From assembly GCA_037126765.1 (NCBI GenBank), contig JBBCBC010000022.1, positions 1,364,001 to 1,428,000 of the forward strand: 64,000 bases of DNA, read 5' to 3'. Origin of the DNA: Stenogyne calaminthoides. Its lineage: Eukaryota > Streptophyta > Magnoliopsida > Lamiales > Lamiaceae. The notes beneath the pieces are model-generated. The model made no database searches and was not told where the DNA came from. It was given only the letters and a program-made list of their open reading frames with translations. A program made the translations under genes and the position numbers. This document shows positions 35,407 to 46,891 of this stretch, piece by piece (position 1 is the first letter of the stretch; each line of letters opens with the position of its first letter).

Positions 35407-36350
35407 TTTGTCTATAAAGTATAGTAGATGAGATATACATGACACTAGTTTGGGATTTGGATATATAATTTAGATATGACATTAGTTTGTTTTGTACAGT
35501 TCAAAACAGTATTTTCAGAATCAGGTTGAACCGAAAACCGACCACATAGTTGGTCTGATTACCCTAAAAAATTATTTTTACAGTTGAATTGGAAAAGCCG
35601 ACCAGAATTGAAAAAATCGGTAAAACTGGTTGAACCGGTTCTTTTCTTCTTTTTTTTTTAAATATTTTTATTATTTAATCAATTTAAAATTTAATCCTTA
35701 TTTATACCATTCTTAATTTAAATTTTATATTTTAAATTGCTTTGTGTATGATTTTATTGTGTTTATTTCAATATGAAATTTATAAGTTATAATTTTAAAT
35801 TTTATAAGTGTACATTTATTTTATTTTTTAATATAATATAGAAAATATTTTAAATAAATTAATTAAAATTATTTTAATGATTGAACCATCGATTCCTTCG
35901 GTTGAACCGTCAACCAATGTTCAATCCAATTTAACCGTTGATCGATTATAAAAACACGGATTCAAACATTTTGGATGGAAAAATGTGAGGCTGTGTTCCT
36001 AAGTAGAAAAACTGAACTGTTGACAGGTCTATAGATTGTTTGAATGTTTTGCTACAAATGGGACCAATTTATATTAAAATATTTTCACATGACACTGCCT
36101 AACAATATTACTTTATAGCCATTTGAATAAATAAAGGATAGAGGGTCAGTTAATCCATAATCTCATTGGTGAGTATGGTCCCACAAAAATAGATTTATAA
36201 TTATTTTCACATAACCTAAGAAATAATAATTATTACTATAATTTAAATATTAAGTTATTGATTTGTTTCTCCATTTTGCCCTTACGCCTAGTAATTCTTT
36301 AAGACAATTACTAATCACAAAAGTAGAGACAAAAGATAAAAATTAATGTT
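35407..36350. other. no gene recognised
   Basis: AT-rich DNA. At 35520-35640 and 35880-35950 are short inverted-looking words (tggttgaaccg / cggttgaaccgtc), suggesting an old MITE, but I could not fix its ends. Confidence 0.4.
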
Positions 36351-36389
36351 TAATAAATGACAAAGTATAGTGTGAACAAATTTTACGGT

Positions 36390-36610
36390 GAAACTGGTTA
36401 AATAGTGTGACTTATATTACTAAAGTGTGTGACTTTTTACTATAAAGTGTGTGACTTTTTACTGTAAAGTGTATTACTCATAAAAGTGAAGGGTGTGACT
36501 TATATTATAACAAAGAGTGTCGCAGAGATAACTGAAGTGTGTGGCTTATATTACTAAATGGTGTGACTTATATTACTAAAGTGTATGTCAGTAAAAAAAA
36601 ATCAGTTTCA
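36390..36610. repeat. degenerate tandem units, gtgtgacttatattac type
   Basis: Six or more units of roughly 25-40 bp containing agtgtgtgacttatattacta or agtgtgtgactttttactgt. Bordered by gtgaacaaattttacggtga on the left and, inverted-like, cacggtaaacaagtttcac on the right. Confidence 0.65.
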
Positions 36611-36938
36611 CGGTAAACAAGTTTCACAACATATCAACTCTTAATAAATAAGTAATTAGTCTATTTTTGTGGGATAAATAAAAATAAAAATTAGTCATAT
36701 CTTTATGGGACAGTGGGGGTAATTTTTTTATTTTTTTTATTATTACATACAATTGAAATCAAATTGGCCCTTTTCAATTGGTAAAATGGCCAAATTTGGC
36801 CATAAACTAATGTCACAGGGATCGAGGATCAAGTGAGACCATGATCTCTTTATTTTCCATTCAAACTCTTATTCTTCTTACCTAGAATCAAATAAGCTCT
36901 TATTCTTTCAAAAATCTTACATAATGGTCATTTTCGTC

Positions 36939-37202
36939 CAGCGCGATTTCCCTGTTTCACAAGCATGTTTCATCTGGTGTTTCATACCTTGGATTTGCGC
37001 CACGTGTATATGGGTCGGGTGAACTATCTACACCCTAAATACTAAATAATAAACCGTAAATCATGATCAATTCGGGTCGGGTGAACCATGAACCACTCGG
37101 GCCGGGTGACGGAACTGAGTGGGCCAGAATGGACACGTGGCACAAATTCAAGACATGAAACACCAGATGAAATACGCATGTGAAATAGGCAATCCGAGCC
37201 GA
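36939..37202. mobile_element. MITE with long inverted arms
   Basis: About 60 bp of inverted arms including tttcatctggtgtttcat and its complement, and gccacgtgt at the inner edges. The core has gggtcgggtgaaccatgaac, related to 35260-35320 and 57590-57850. Target duplication not clear. Confidence 0.7.
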
Positions 37203-37349
37203 TTTTCATCACCTCATTATTTGCTTGTCCCCATCAAAAAATTACTCAAGTTAGAAAATATTGTCATTTTGGTGTCAGTGGTGTGAATAATGTAAATTAA
37301 TAAACGATCGAGACGTTAAATCAAAATTCTTCAATGAGTGCATCACTAT

Positions 37350-37965
37350 GTTGCATAGTTGCGGGTGCGGGGATGTGGGTGCGATAAGATACGGGTACGG
37401 GGATACGGATTTTTAAAAAAAAATAGGGTGCGATACGACAAGTATACGTCTGTTTATTTATATTTTATTATATATAACACTTATAAGATATATTAAATTT
37501 TTTAAATTAGCATTCAAATGTATGTAATTCACATAAAATTTAAGCATTTTCAATAATTTAATGTAATTAAATAACAAACATTAATTCAAATAACATCAGT
37601 TCAATACATAAGTTATATTAAAGAATTCAATAAAAAAACAAGTTATATATTTTCAATTTAAATTATATTGCATAATAATGTTCAATTCAAATAACACATT
37701 TAGTACTTAATAAAATGATCATATAGATTTTAGTCTTAAAAAATTACAAAAATAAACAAAAAAAATTTAAAAAAATATATTTTTTCTAAAAAAATAACCA
37801 CTCACGCACCCTTCCCGCACCGAATACGCGTATCCAGCGTATCGGATACGCGTATTCTAATTTTTTAAAAAAATTACTCACGGATTCGCCACGTGGCGTA
37901 TGCGGTGCGAATCCCACGCAAATCGCACCCGCACCCGCGGAGTATCCGATACTGCACTATGGTTT
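37350..37965. mobile_element. GC-ended inverted-repeat element
   Basis: GC-rich ends (gcgggtgcggggatgtgggt and, inverted, gcgggtgcgggtgcgatttg) surround an AT-rich core, with cactatg just outside both ends (37345-37351 and 37955-37961). Words such as cggatacgcgtat are repeated. Probably a non-autonomous DNA transposon; boundaries approximate. Confidence 0.5.
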
Positions 37966-38379
37966 TTTTAGAAGAATCCGTGCATCATAGGTGCATCACC
38001 TAAATAATATAGAACGAATTACTTTGTTCGTCACTTTATCTCTCTTAATTTTATCATACATTCAACGGAGCATGCACATTTATGCCACAGCCGAATTGCG
38101 AGTGTCGGTTCTCTTAGGCATCCAACACTCCATCCCATATAATAAGGCTAGTCCTATGACATTTGTAATGGCATATTACGACCACATACACTAGTAATCA
38201 CACTTCCCCACTTCAATCAATCAGCTTGTATTATGTTATTGACGTCACAATATTTTTCTCTGTCATTTTTTATAATCAAATTGACGCAACACAAAAGACG
38301 TAATATATATTGATTAAATCTTACAAGAGAATAATCTCAACTTCATTAATTAATAATCAAAAGCTATTTTGTAATGTTC

Positions 38380-38510
38380 CTGAGACGATGCTATGGAGCG
38401 GGGGTACGGCTGCGTGGGCGAGCGCGGCATCCGCCATGGACGACACTCGAACGACAACTTCGCGGCACAGTCAAGGCGGAGGTAAGACGTCGAAGCGAGC
38501 TTGAAACTTG
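38380..38510 (+). other. GC-rich patch, possible gene fragment
   Basis: This 130-bp patch is far more GC-rich than its surroundings. Frames give GVRLRGRARHPPW and NFAAQSRRR, faintly like the GVR...FAAEIR segment of AP2/ERF DNA-binding domains, but the order and spacing are poor and no full frame exists. I cannot assign it; it could equally be chance. Confidence 0.2.
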
Positions 38511-38569
38511 GCCTACTACTAATAAAAGCGTATCTTACAATGACTCGATTGACACTTATTTATACTAGT

Positions 38570-39773
38570 TGTTGGTCCCGAAAAACCTGATTTAAAACTC
38601 GTAAAATCTCAATGGGAGGTGACTTAAAATTTTTTGCGAATGTGTGTATGCAGATTTGCTAAAGTATGTATGACAGTTAATATGAAAGCAAATAAGAACA
38701 CATGTATTTTTATAGTGGTTCAGATGAACTTGTCCTACATCCACTATTCCCTTCATGCGGCACTTTCTTAACCAACAGATATTTATGGAGCTCTCACTCA
38801 ACGGGACTTATCTCCCTCACGGGACCGCCTATAGATGTTTAATGAGTTCTCACTCTCTCGGGACTTATCTCCCTCACGGGATTGCTTTTTAACTACCTCA
38901 CTTAACCACTAATTTTCTCTCTCAAGAAAGGGTTTGGTGTTATTTCCAACTAGGTGAGATTTTCCCTTACATTGTTTTAGCCTTTAAACTAAGGTTGGAA
39001 AAATCTCTCTAAGCTTAAGATATTACATTTAAAGCTAAGGTTGGGAAAATATCTCTAAGCTTAGGATATTACATTTATGCTTAGAAATAATGAAGAACAC
39101 ACTTGGGTAAATTTGGATATTTAATGCTCTGTGTTCTTGAATGGAGATGCTTGAATATTTGATTTTAATCTTCACTTTGCAGCATCCTCCATTATCTTCT
39201 TTTGAAGATAGTGCAATGTATTTATAGTGTAGATTTAAATATTACCGTTTGAGAGTAATATTCAAATCCATACTAATAAACTTCCAGTTTTTCTTTGTCC
39301 TTTTGCACTTTTCCTTGCAGCTTTATGTCACATCAATATGTGTATTGTCATCTTCTCATTGGACAACTTTTTGTGTGTAACGGATCTGATCAGCTCGCCT
39401 GATTTATGGTCTGCAGATTTACGGTCTCTAATCTGGTCGCTTAACTGATCAAGACAACATCGGTCGGTGAAGATTAGGTCAATCAGATCGGTCAAGAAGA
39501 TCAGATCAACTATCGATCAAGACAAATCAAGATTTGATCGTAATTTCTTCATCACAAATCAGCATGTTTTTTCTTGTTTAACTCATCAGTTTACATGGAA
39601 CTCATCAGTCTCGTCTCGTTCTGATCAGCCTCGTCTTCACTTGATGAGTTCCCCCTCAACTTGTTACCTGTAAGAATGCAACTAAGTCTAGAAACGCAAG
39701 CTTTCTATACAACTTAGCTTGTCCTATTACAAGGTGTTTTGCCATAATAATCAAAACTAAAATTATCCAAACA
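38570..39773 (-). mobile_element. solo LTR, 1.2 kb, same family as 25284-26941
   Basis: Begins TGTTGGTCCCG and ends TTATCCAAACA, flanked by a perfect CTAGT duplication (38565-38569, 39774-39778). Inner words tatagtggttcagatgaact, cgggacttatctccctcacg and gatgagttccccctcaactt match the solo LTR inside the LINE. About 450 bp shorter than that copy. Confidence 0.88.
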
Positions 39774-39939
39774 CTAGTGAAGTGTAAAGTCCTAACTTGT
39801 TCCCAAATAATTACCAAGATAAACATGAAAAATATATCATTATATGTCTTATGGAATATTATAGACTTATAGATAAAAGGAGAATATTTAATGATAATGA
39901 AAAAGATGGACAATTACTTAGACGACGTGGAATCTTATT

Positions 39940-40175
39940 TCAAAAACTTGTATCGACTTGGTTCATGTTATGAACTCGGTTATTTAAGTATCACTGTTAC
40001 ATACAAAACCCTCAACATTAGTATAAAAACTATCACTGTCATGAACAAAAACAATCACTGTTTAGAAAATGTTTTATATTTTTAAATAGTGAAAGTTTTT
40101 GTACATAACAGTGATAGTTTTTACACATAACAGTGATAGAGTTCATGTGTGAACCTGGTTCACATAAGTGTTACT
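39940..40175. repeat. short relative of the 54590-55395 element
   Basis: Opens cttgtatcgacttggttcat and closes ggttcacataagtgttactc, like 54590 and 55395. Inside are aactatcactgtcatgaac and inverted copies (aacagtgatagtttttacac). Confidence 0.6.
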
Positions 40176-40219
40176 CAATGTTGAAATTGACTACCCATAA
40201 GTATTTTTTAAGAAATATT

Positions 40220-40475
40220 TTTTTGAAGGACCGTAACATTGAAACAAGGATGGTAATTTTCGGACTGGCAAAATAAGGATCGTAAATTTAAAAATAGCAA
40301 TTTTAGGTCAAATTTGTCCGAATGATCCTAATTCGATCCGAAATCAGGTCATTGGGTCTAATTTGACTTGAAAATACTTTTTTAAAAATTATGGTTCTTG
40401 TTTTGTCATCCCGAAAAGTTAGGATCCATGTTTTGCCACCCCAAAGTTATGGTCGTCAAAAAATTCCCAACAATG
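40220..40475. repeat. MITE-like repeat, copy 1
   Basis: Contains aacaaggatggtaattttcg on the left and, inverted, atggtcgtcaaaaaattccc on the right; related to 41200-41515 (aaacaaggaccgtaacttta). Coding-free. Confidence 0.5.
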
Positions 40476-41199
40476 CAAAAGAATATTCAAATATTTTAGA
40501 AAATCATAAATTTTTATATTTAATTTATTTTTAAAAAAATCTAATTTAGTAATTAATCTAAAAATAACCATAAAATGAGAACATTGTAAAAAATTCAAAT
40601 TAAATTAAATGAGAGAAAAATGTCTAATAATTGTCTAGTCACAAAAAAATAAAATAAACCAAATATAATTATTATGTCAATTAAGATAGATCATTTTTTT
40701 ATGAAAATATTCTTAAATGAACTTGAGAATGATCTAAAATATTAAATTAATGTGAAAAGTTACCAAAATAAATGTGAAGTTATTTAAAAATTGAAAATAA
40801 TTTTCAAAAATATTAATAGTTACAAGATATATGTGAAACAATTATTTTAGATTCTATTATATTGAAAATCAAATATTTTTTTTGAAATAATTGTCTATCT
40901 GAATATATATTCAAGACACGAACCAAAGAACAAAAATGTAAAAATATAAAACAAAAAATTATTAAAATATAATTTTGCTTGATTAACATGATAATTACTA
41001 AAATACATGGAACTTATTTTATAGACAGACAAATTATTAAAATTTAATAAAATTGTCTATTTTTCAAATAATATAATGAGGAAAAGAATTCGAAAAAAGA
41101 TTTAAAGTGTTTTAATAATGCGATCGTTAGTATAATAGTTTTTTTCTAAAGTAAACAAATAATCACTCTAATTCTTCACATATATGCGTGTTAAAGTAA
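40476..41199. other. no gene recognised
   Basis: Very AT-rich DNA between two related repeats; no coding frame, no clear element ends. Confidence 0.4.
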
Positions 41200-41515
41200 A
41201 GGTTTTTTTTTAGGGACCATAATTTTATGGGTGGAAATTAAGGATAGTAACTTTTCGGGCTGACAAAACAAGGACCGTAACTTTAAAAATTAGCAATTTC
41301 AGGCCAAATTAGCAATTTTGAGCTAATTAATTTGTCTGGAATGACTACTTTTTAAAGTTACTGTCCTTGTTTTGTCATCTCAAAAAGTTATTTTTTATTA
41401 ATTTGGCTTGAAATAGCCACTTTTTAAAGTTAGGGTCCTTGTTTTAGTTGACAACTCAAAAAGTTATGGTCCTTATTTTGCTACCCTCCTAAAATTAATT
41501 CCTTTAAAAAAACAC
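41200..41515. repeat. MITE-like repeat, copy 2
   Basis: Inverted arms: tttagggaccataattttat near 41208 and the complementary aaaattaattcctttaaa near 41508. The word gtccttgttttgtcatc recurs. Related to 40220-40475. Confidence 0.5.
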
Positions 41516-41843
41516 CCACATTTTTTTTGTCCATCAAGTGAAATGATACCAGAGTCTTGTTGTCAGACGATTGCTAAACTTTGTACATATATTATGTAAA
41601 ACTCTTTGATTCCATTGTCTCCTTCATAACTTTAACTTTGCATTAATGACCAATGTTACATCTCCTCAATTAATTTAATATAATGTCATCTGCAAAAGTA
41701 TATATGGTGCAAGGTAGCTCATTTAATACATATATAACATAAAAGTAAACAATCCTCCTGCTAGGTGGCACTTTTAAATTATTTTTATGAAAAAGAAATA
41801 GTACTATCACTCCGGGGACGTTTTGAGAAAATAGTTGGGAGAA

Positions 41844-41923
41844 TGAGAGAATTTCGTCTCATCTAAAAGATCAAGTTTATAGAGAAAGTCGAGAATAATC
41901 TAGTTATTTAATTTTTCTCAACA
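41844..41923 (-). mobile_element. solo LTR of a TRIM element
   Basis: An 80-bp copy of the repeat TGAGAGAATTTCGTCTCATC ... TTTTTCTCAACA, matching the terminal repeats at 43130-43208 and 63280-63360. On the minus strand it reads TG...CA. Confidence 0.7.
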
Positions 41924-42229
41924 AAGAAACTACCACCCGAGGTGACGGTTTACTATAGTTTGATATGGTGTTAAAAAGTTGCTCTATTTCGTGAAAAAAA
42001 TTCAATTTAAAGTTAATACACAATAATGGTATGATAAAAAGCCAATTTACATACATCCATCATCCCCTACCATTTGAATAATTAATAATCTATGAAGTGA
42101 CTCATTTTGTACAGGAGAAAGTGTACGTATGAATAAGTGTATATAGATAAAGTCTTATGTAAGTAGTGTTGTGTGAGAGGGATCGTGATAAATCTAAACT
42201 ATATTGGTTGGGTGCACCGAAAAATGAGC

Positions 42230-42930
42230 TATAAATAATAAACAATAAAAAATTAAATAAAAATTGAGTCTCGTGCGAGCACGATTTCCTTAAAATAAAT
42301 ATGTCATTCATTCTCGATGCTAGTGAATCGCAGGACACTTGCCTCTTAGAATAAAACGGTTTGAAAGCAACGATATCAACACTATATCTTACTTGAGTCG
42401 AACTGAGAAATGTTCGATCAATCACCGGATAAAGAACGAAGCAAGAATAAATGAACTCACGAAGGTGTATAGCAGCTGCTGAAAAATATCTGTGTTTCTC
42501 TCTAAACGCTTGAGTTCGATTGTTTTCAAGTTTCAAGTTGTGTATCTCTTTCGAGTTGCACCTAAAGAGCTACTTATAGCCCTAACGGGAATCAAGAGCC
42601 TGACCATAACGACCTGAACATGGGAAAACATTTACACGTTTCTTATTTCAATAGAAAAAATTAAAATGAGGCGTGCGAAAAATCGAGGCAAAAGTTCGCT
42701 TGTACGTCCGCCACCAAGTTAGTAGGACATTCGCGTACGCAGATCACACTCGCACACAAGTTCAAGTTTCGAGGGCCAAATCCGATCAAGATTTGCACCC
42801 CCTCTGCGTACCCGCATAGAAGGTGGAGGAGAATGAACCCACAATAACTTACAAGTAACACGTGGGTAGCTCTTTAAATACCCAATTCTTTATTTTACAT
42901 TTTTCTATGTGGGATAGAAACTCTTTGTTT
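42230..42930 (-). repeat. LTR-like sequence
   Basis: On the minus strand: tatcccacatagaaaaatg near 42915, then a GC-richer stretch, then GCTATAAGTAGCTC (TATA-like, near 42568-42581) followed by a leader-like stretch. This matches the arrangement of a plant LTR (U3, TATA, R). Ends and target duplication not found. Confidence 0.4.
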
Positions 42931-43129
42931 TTCCTTTTTCCATTTTCTCATTTATTAATTACACTATTTTTTAAAATATAATTTCTCATTCACCTCAAAA
43001 TGGGCTTCATTATTCAACAAACTAAATTATATGTACCCACTAATTATAAACATTTTTCTTTCTAATAAATAATAAATTTTCTTAGTCTTTCGTGATACAA
43101 TCTCACAAAAAAATGTCTCGTATACATAC

Positions 43130-43907
43130 TGAAAGAATTTCGTCTCATTTAAAAATTCGAACTTATAAAGAGTTATGGAATTAATTCGTTTATTTAATTT
43201 CCCTAACACTCCCCTTCACTCGTTAATTGAATTCTCTTACTCCATCATTGGGAGGAGACTCATTGAGTGGACAATTTTTTTACTCCATCCCCTACAAGAA
43301 AATGAAGAATTGTCTACGAAAATGTTCAAATGACTACGAAATTTGCCTACGAAAATTATTTGTTTTTTAAAAAGTGAGAATTGCCTACGATTTGCCTACC
43401 ATTTTTTTTAGAATAATCTTTGAAAAAAATACCTACAAAAACAATTTCCTAGATAAACAAATTACCTACGAGCAATCTACCTACACATTTGTAATTTCCG
43501 TAGGCAAACTTACCTAAACAAATAATTTCCTAGACAATTTATATTTTCGTAGGCAATTATATTTGTAGTTTTAAAATAGCCTATATAATTAGAAAAATTT
43601 GTAGAAAAGGCATAGGCAAACCTTACTATTTAAAGGCGAATTATATTCGTTGGAAATTTCGTAGGCATATTGAAAAGATATTGAAAATTTTCCTAGGCAA
43701 TTCACTATTTTCTTGTAGTGATCATTGGAAGGAGATTCATCGAGTGAACAATTTAATATGAGTGAAATTATTTTCGTCGGAAATCGATCTCAAGACGCGT
43801 GGGTGTGAGTCTGTAGACTCTCATATCATGTAAGAATTATGTCTCATTTAAAACTTTAAACTTGTAAAAAATTGTAAAATTCATTCATTCATTTAATTTT
43901 TCTAATG
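43130..43907 (-). mobile_element. TRIM element carrying a CACTA insertion
   Basis: Terminal repeats of about 79 bp at 43130-43208 and 43829-43907, flanked by CATAC (43125-43129, 43908-43912). Next to the right-hand repeat, TGATATGAGAGTC (minus strand, 43816-43828) is a decayed tRNA-Met primer site. The short coding-free core is split by a CACTA MITE. Without it the element is about 344 bp, normal for terminal-repeat retrotransposons in miniature, which depend on enzymes from other elements. Confidence 0.75.
43290..43720. mobile_element. non-autonomous CACTA element
   Basis: A 431-bp element with ends CCCTACAAGAAAATG (outer CACTA changed to CCCTA) and CTATTTTCTTGTAGTG, flanked by a perfect 3-bp duplication ATC (43287-43289, 43721-43723). 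Its body is built of repeated ttgcctacgaaa words in both orientations, the usual subterminal transposase-binding arrangement. No coding capacity. Confidence 0.9.
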
Positions 43908-44268
43908 CATACTCGTAATTCAATGCATGCGAACATTCTACAAATCCCGAGAGATAAGATTGATGCCATGTTGATGCTTATGTTTTCATCAATGAGTTTA
44001 GTCCATTCATATTTCATACAAATAGCCATAATATGCTACACTTTCAATGGATGAGATTTTTGGCTAATTTTTCACTGGTTTCAAAATTTTCCATGTGTAT
44101 TAGTATAAGATAATTGAGAGGCTATAAATTCCTAAAAAATGTTCTGTAATATTTTAAAATAAGATTTATCATCCCAATATTAGAAACATGTGTACTCCTA
44201 AACTCTAGTCCAATATAAGTTTTTGTTTTACAAAATAAAGATTTTAATCTGACAATTTCATCCATGTT

Positions 44269-44271
<3 letters not shown>

Positions 44272-44329
<58 letters not shown>
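44272..44329. repeat. (AT)n microsatellite
   Basis: An uninterrupted TA run of about 58 bp. Confidence 0.97.
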
Positions 44330-44332
<3 letters not shown>

Positions 44333-44751
44333 CACAGTTATTATTACTTTTTTTACATATTGTAAGATTTTGAGTTAATTGCAAAAAATATGATATTTTC
44401 CCATTTTAAAATTTTCAATTCTATTATAGTTGCAATTTCTTGAAGTAAATTAATTGGTAGAACTGTTTCTCTCGCGATTTTATTTTCTTTTTTCGTTTGG
44501 CTTCATTACAAATAATTATGTCATGTTTATATTAAAAAGGCTCACTTTTTTTACAAAATAAATAAAACACGACATTTCTCCAATCAAGAGCAATTAGCCG
44601 AAATTAAGTACTAAAAGCATGAAAAAATAATAATAAATGAATAATAAAATTATGCAATATATTATTACCGAATCAAACCTCAAACGGACCAACTTGTTCA
44701 AATGGCGGAGTTAATTTGACAAAACAGTGAGTCATCTCACCTTAATTTAAA

Positions 44752-44996
44752 GAGTGGTCCGATGTGCACCGGGTGCACCGTGCATTTATAGTGCATTTTA
44801 GAAGCGTGCAATTATACAAAATAGAAACGTGCAATTATTTCAAACAAAAGCATGAAATTATGCGCTCATATTAACAGTTGCATTTTTTTGTGTAAATAAG
44901 TCGTTTTTTTTTCAAAGATAATAAGTTGCACGCTTTAAAAATCTATTTATGAGTCTTGCGGTGCAATCTGGATGCATACAAACCTAGCCTAATTTA
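44752..44996. repeat. MITE-like repeat with gtgcacc ends
   Basis: Contains gatgtgcaccgggtgcaccg on the left and, inverted, gcaagactcataaatagatt on the right, with several gcgtgcaattat words. Diverged relatives lie inside 6110-6300 and at 33960-34090. Confidence 0.45.
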
Positions 44997-46011
44997 AAAT
45001 ATTTACGTTTAGAGCCAAAAATGTTTTTGTCTAATTATTATATCGTCTTATCATATTAGAGCCAAAAATGTTTTTGTCTAATTATTATATTGTTTTATCA
45101 TATTATTATTTTCAGTTTTTCTAAATTCTAGATATAAATTTATTATTCTCAATATATACTCATATAAAAAATATACACACATTTATACTTTTATACACTT
45201 TAACTTTTACAATATTCATTCTTAACTTATATAATAAATATAATCAAAGAAAAAATATAAGAAACTTCTGACGAATTAAAATTTTCATATTTTTCTTGTT
45301 CATTGTACATATATGGAAGAAAAAATTATCGTAGCGTGAGATTTTATTTGATATCATGCAATTTCTCTGTCCCGCTCTTACCCATTTTCACAATTCTACC
45401 CACTGACATCCAGGTAATATCAAGATTCGTCTTGTAATTTAGTCTTGTCCAAATTTTTAGTTTGGTATTTTATTATTTTTTCAACTTTGATTCTTTTGAT
45501 TCTTTATCTTTTTTATTTTTCTATCTCAATTTTATTCATTTTGGTATCAATTTTAATCCTCTTTTCTGTTCAATTTTAGTTCTCTATACTCTTATAAATA
45601 ACATATTTATATATATATGCACTAAATTAGTAAATAGTAGAGATAATTAGTGATCTGATATTCCTAATGGATGGTTCATCAAGATGGTACACTCTCCACC
45701 ATGAAATTTAAAGGTAGTATTTATCTATAAGGCATCAGTTCATCAAGATTTCTGTATTTGGAATCAATCAATTTCTTTAAAATCCCCAGAATTATTAATG
45801 GGGAAAATAAAATTAAAAATGACAAATGCCCCTAATTAGAGATAAGGCATCAGTTCATCTGTTGAATATATAATCAATTGACGACTGAATATATTATTGG
45901 ACAAATTATGAAATTCTCCTTGACTTGTGGTCATATATACTATCGAAAAAGGTCTAGTGTGGTTTAAATAATTGTTAAATACCTCTTCAAAAGATTGAAA
46001 AATTATTGTTT
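44997..46011. other. no gene recognised
   Basis: AT-rich. A 41-bp word (gagccaaaaatgtttttgtc...) is tandemly repeated at 45012 and 45059. No coding frame. Confidence 0.45.
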
Positions 46012-46059
46012 GATGGGTGTTGTAGAAAAATTATAAGTGATTATAATCGCTTAAAATTG

Positions 46060-46362
46060 GGGAAAAATATTTTCTAGGGCTTTGGGGTTGTGTTTTAAGG
46101 TGACTAATTCTACGGATTTAGAAATATAGGACAATATGTTTTAAAATATGTAAATATAGAATAATATGTTTAAAAATCGATAAATATAGGACAATTGAGT
46201 CCGAATAAGTCCAAATTGGGCTGAAATATCATGTGGGGTTCAGACTCAATTGTCCTACATTTACATATTTTTAAAATATATTGTCATATATTTCCAAACT
46301 CATAAAATTATTGTCCTTAAAACACAATCCCTAAGTTACTGTCCTTAAAAAACATTATTCCC
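46060..46362. mobile_element. MULE-type MITE nested in an older MITE
   Basis: A 303-bp element with ends GGGAAAAATATT / AACATTATTCCC and inverted subterminal words (gttgtgttttaaggtga / ttgtccttaaaacacaat). Flanked by CTTAAAATTG on both sides (46050-46059, 46363-46372), a 9-10-bp duplication as in Mutator-like elements. The host sequence (ttataagtgattataatcgc) is of the 3573-3880 MITE type. Confidence 0.8.
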
Positions 46363-46719
46363 CTTAAAATTGTGTGTATTTTTAAGAAAAAAAGAAAATA
46401 TTAATTTATTTGATTAAATATTAGTTTGTTTTCGTCGAAAAACTATGGGGAGTTTGTAAGAAATTATAATTTATAAGTGATTATAATCACCTAAAATTGT
46501 GTGCATAAACTATTTAAAGTGCTTTTTTTTTATTAGATTACGGGCTTGTTTTAGAACTCTAAAAAGTGTTTTGGAAGCACTTATTTTTTTGAAAAAATTA
46601 TTAAAGCAGTTAGATACTACTTAAAATAAAAATAAAAAAATCTACCTCATGAGTTTCAAAACACAGCTAAATAAATTATTAAGAGGTATATAAGTTAAAA
46701 GTTGAAAGAGTGTGCTTTT

Positions 46720-46891
46720 GGGGGTGTTTGCAAAAAATATATCATTTTGAAAAAGTGATTAAAAGTAGTGATTATGAGAAAATTAATTAATAGAAGAAGT
46801 TGATAATGTTGTAAAAAAAATGAATAATATTTATAAAAAAAAAAATTAATAATCCTTAAAAAAAATGCTTATAAGCTAAGAAAAACACCCC
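46720..46891. mobile_element. short MITE with GGGGGTGTTTGC ends
   Basis: Begins GGGGGTGTTTGCAAAAAATA and ends AAGAAAAACACCCC. Same end type and inner words (aaaagtgattaaaagtagtg) as the element at 3573-3880, in the other orientation. Confidence 0.6.

Noticed and set aside
42661..42861. Cysteine-rich secreted peptide gene (minus strand)
   Set aside because: It has a hydrophobic start and several cysteines, but it lies in the U3-like part of an LTR-like sequence, and there is no promoter or homologue I can name.
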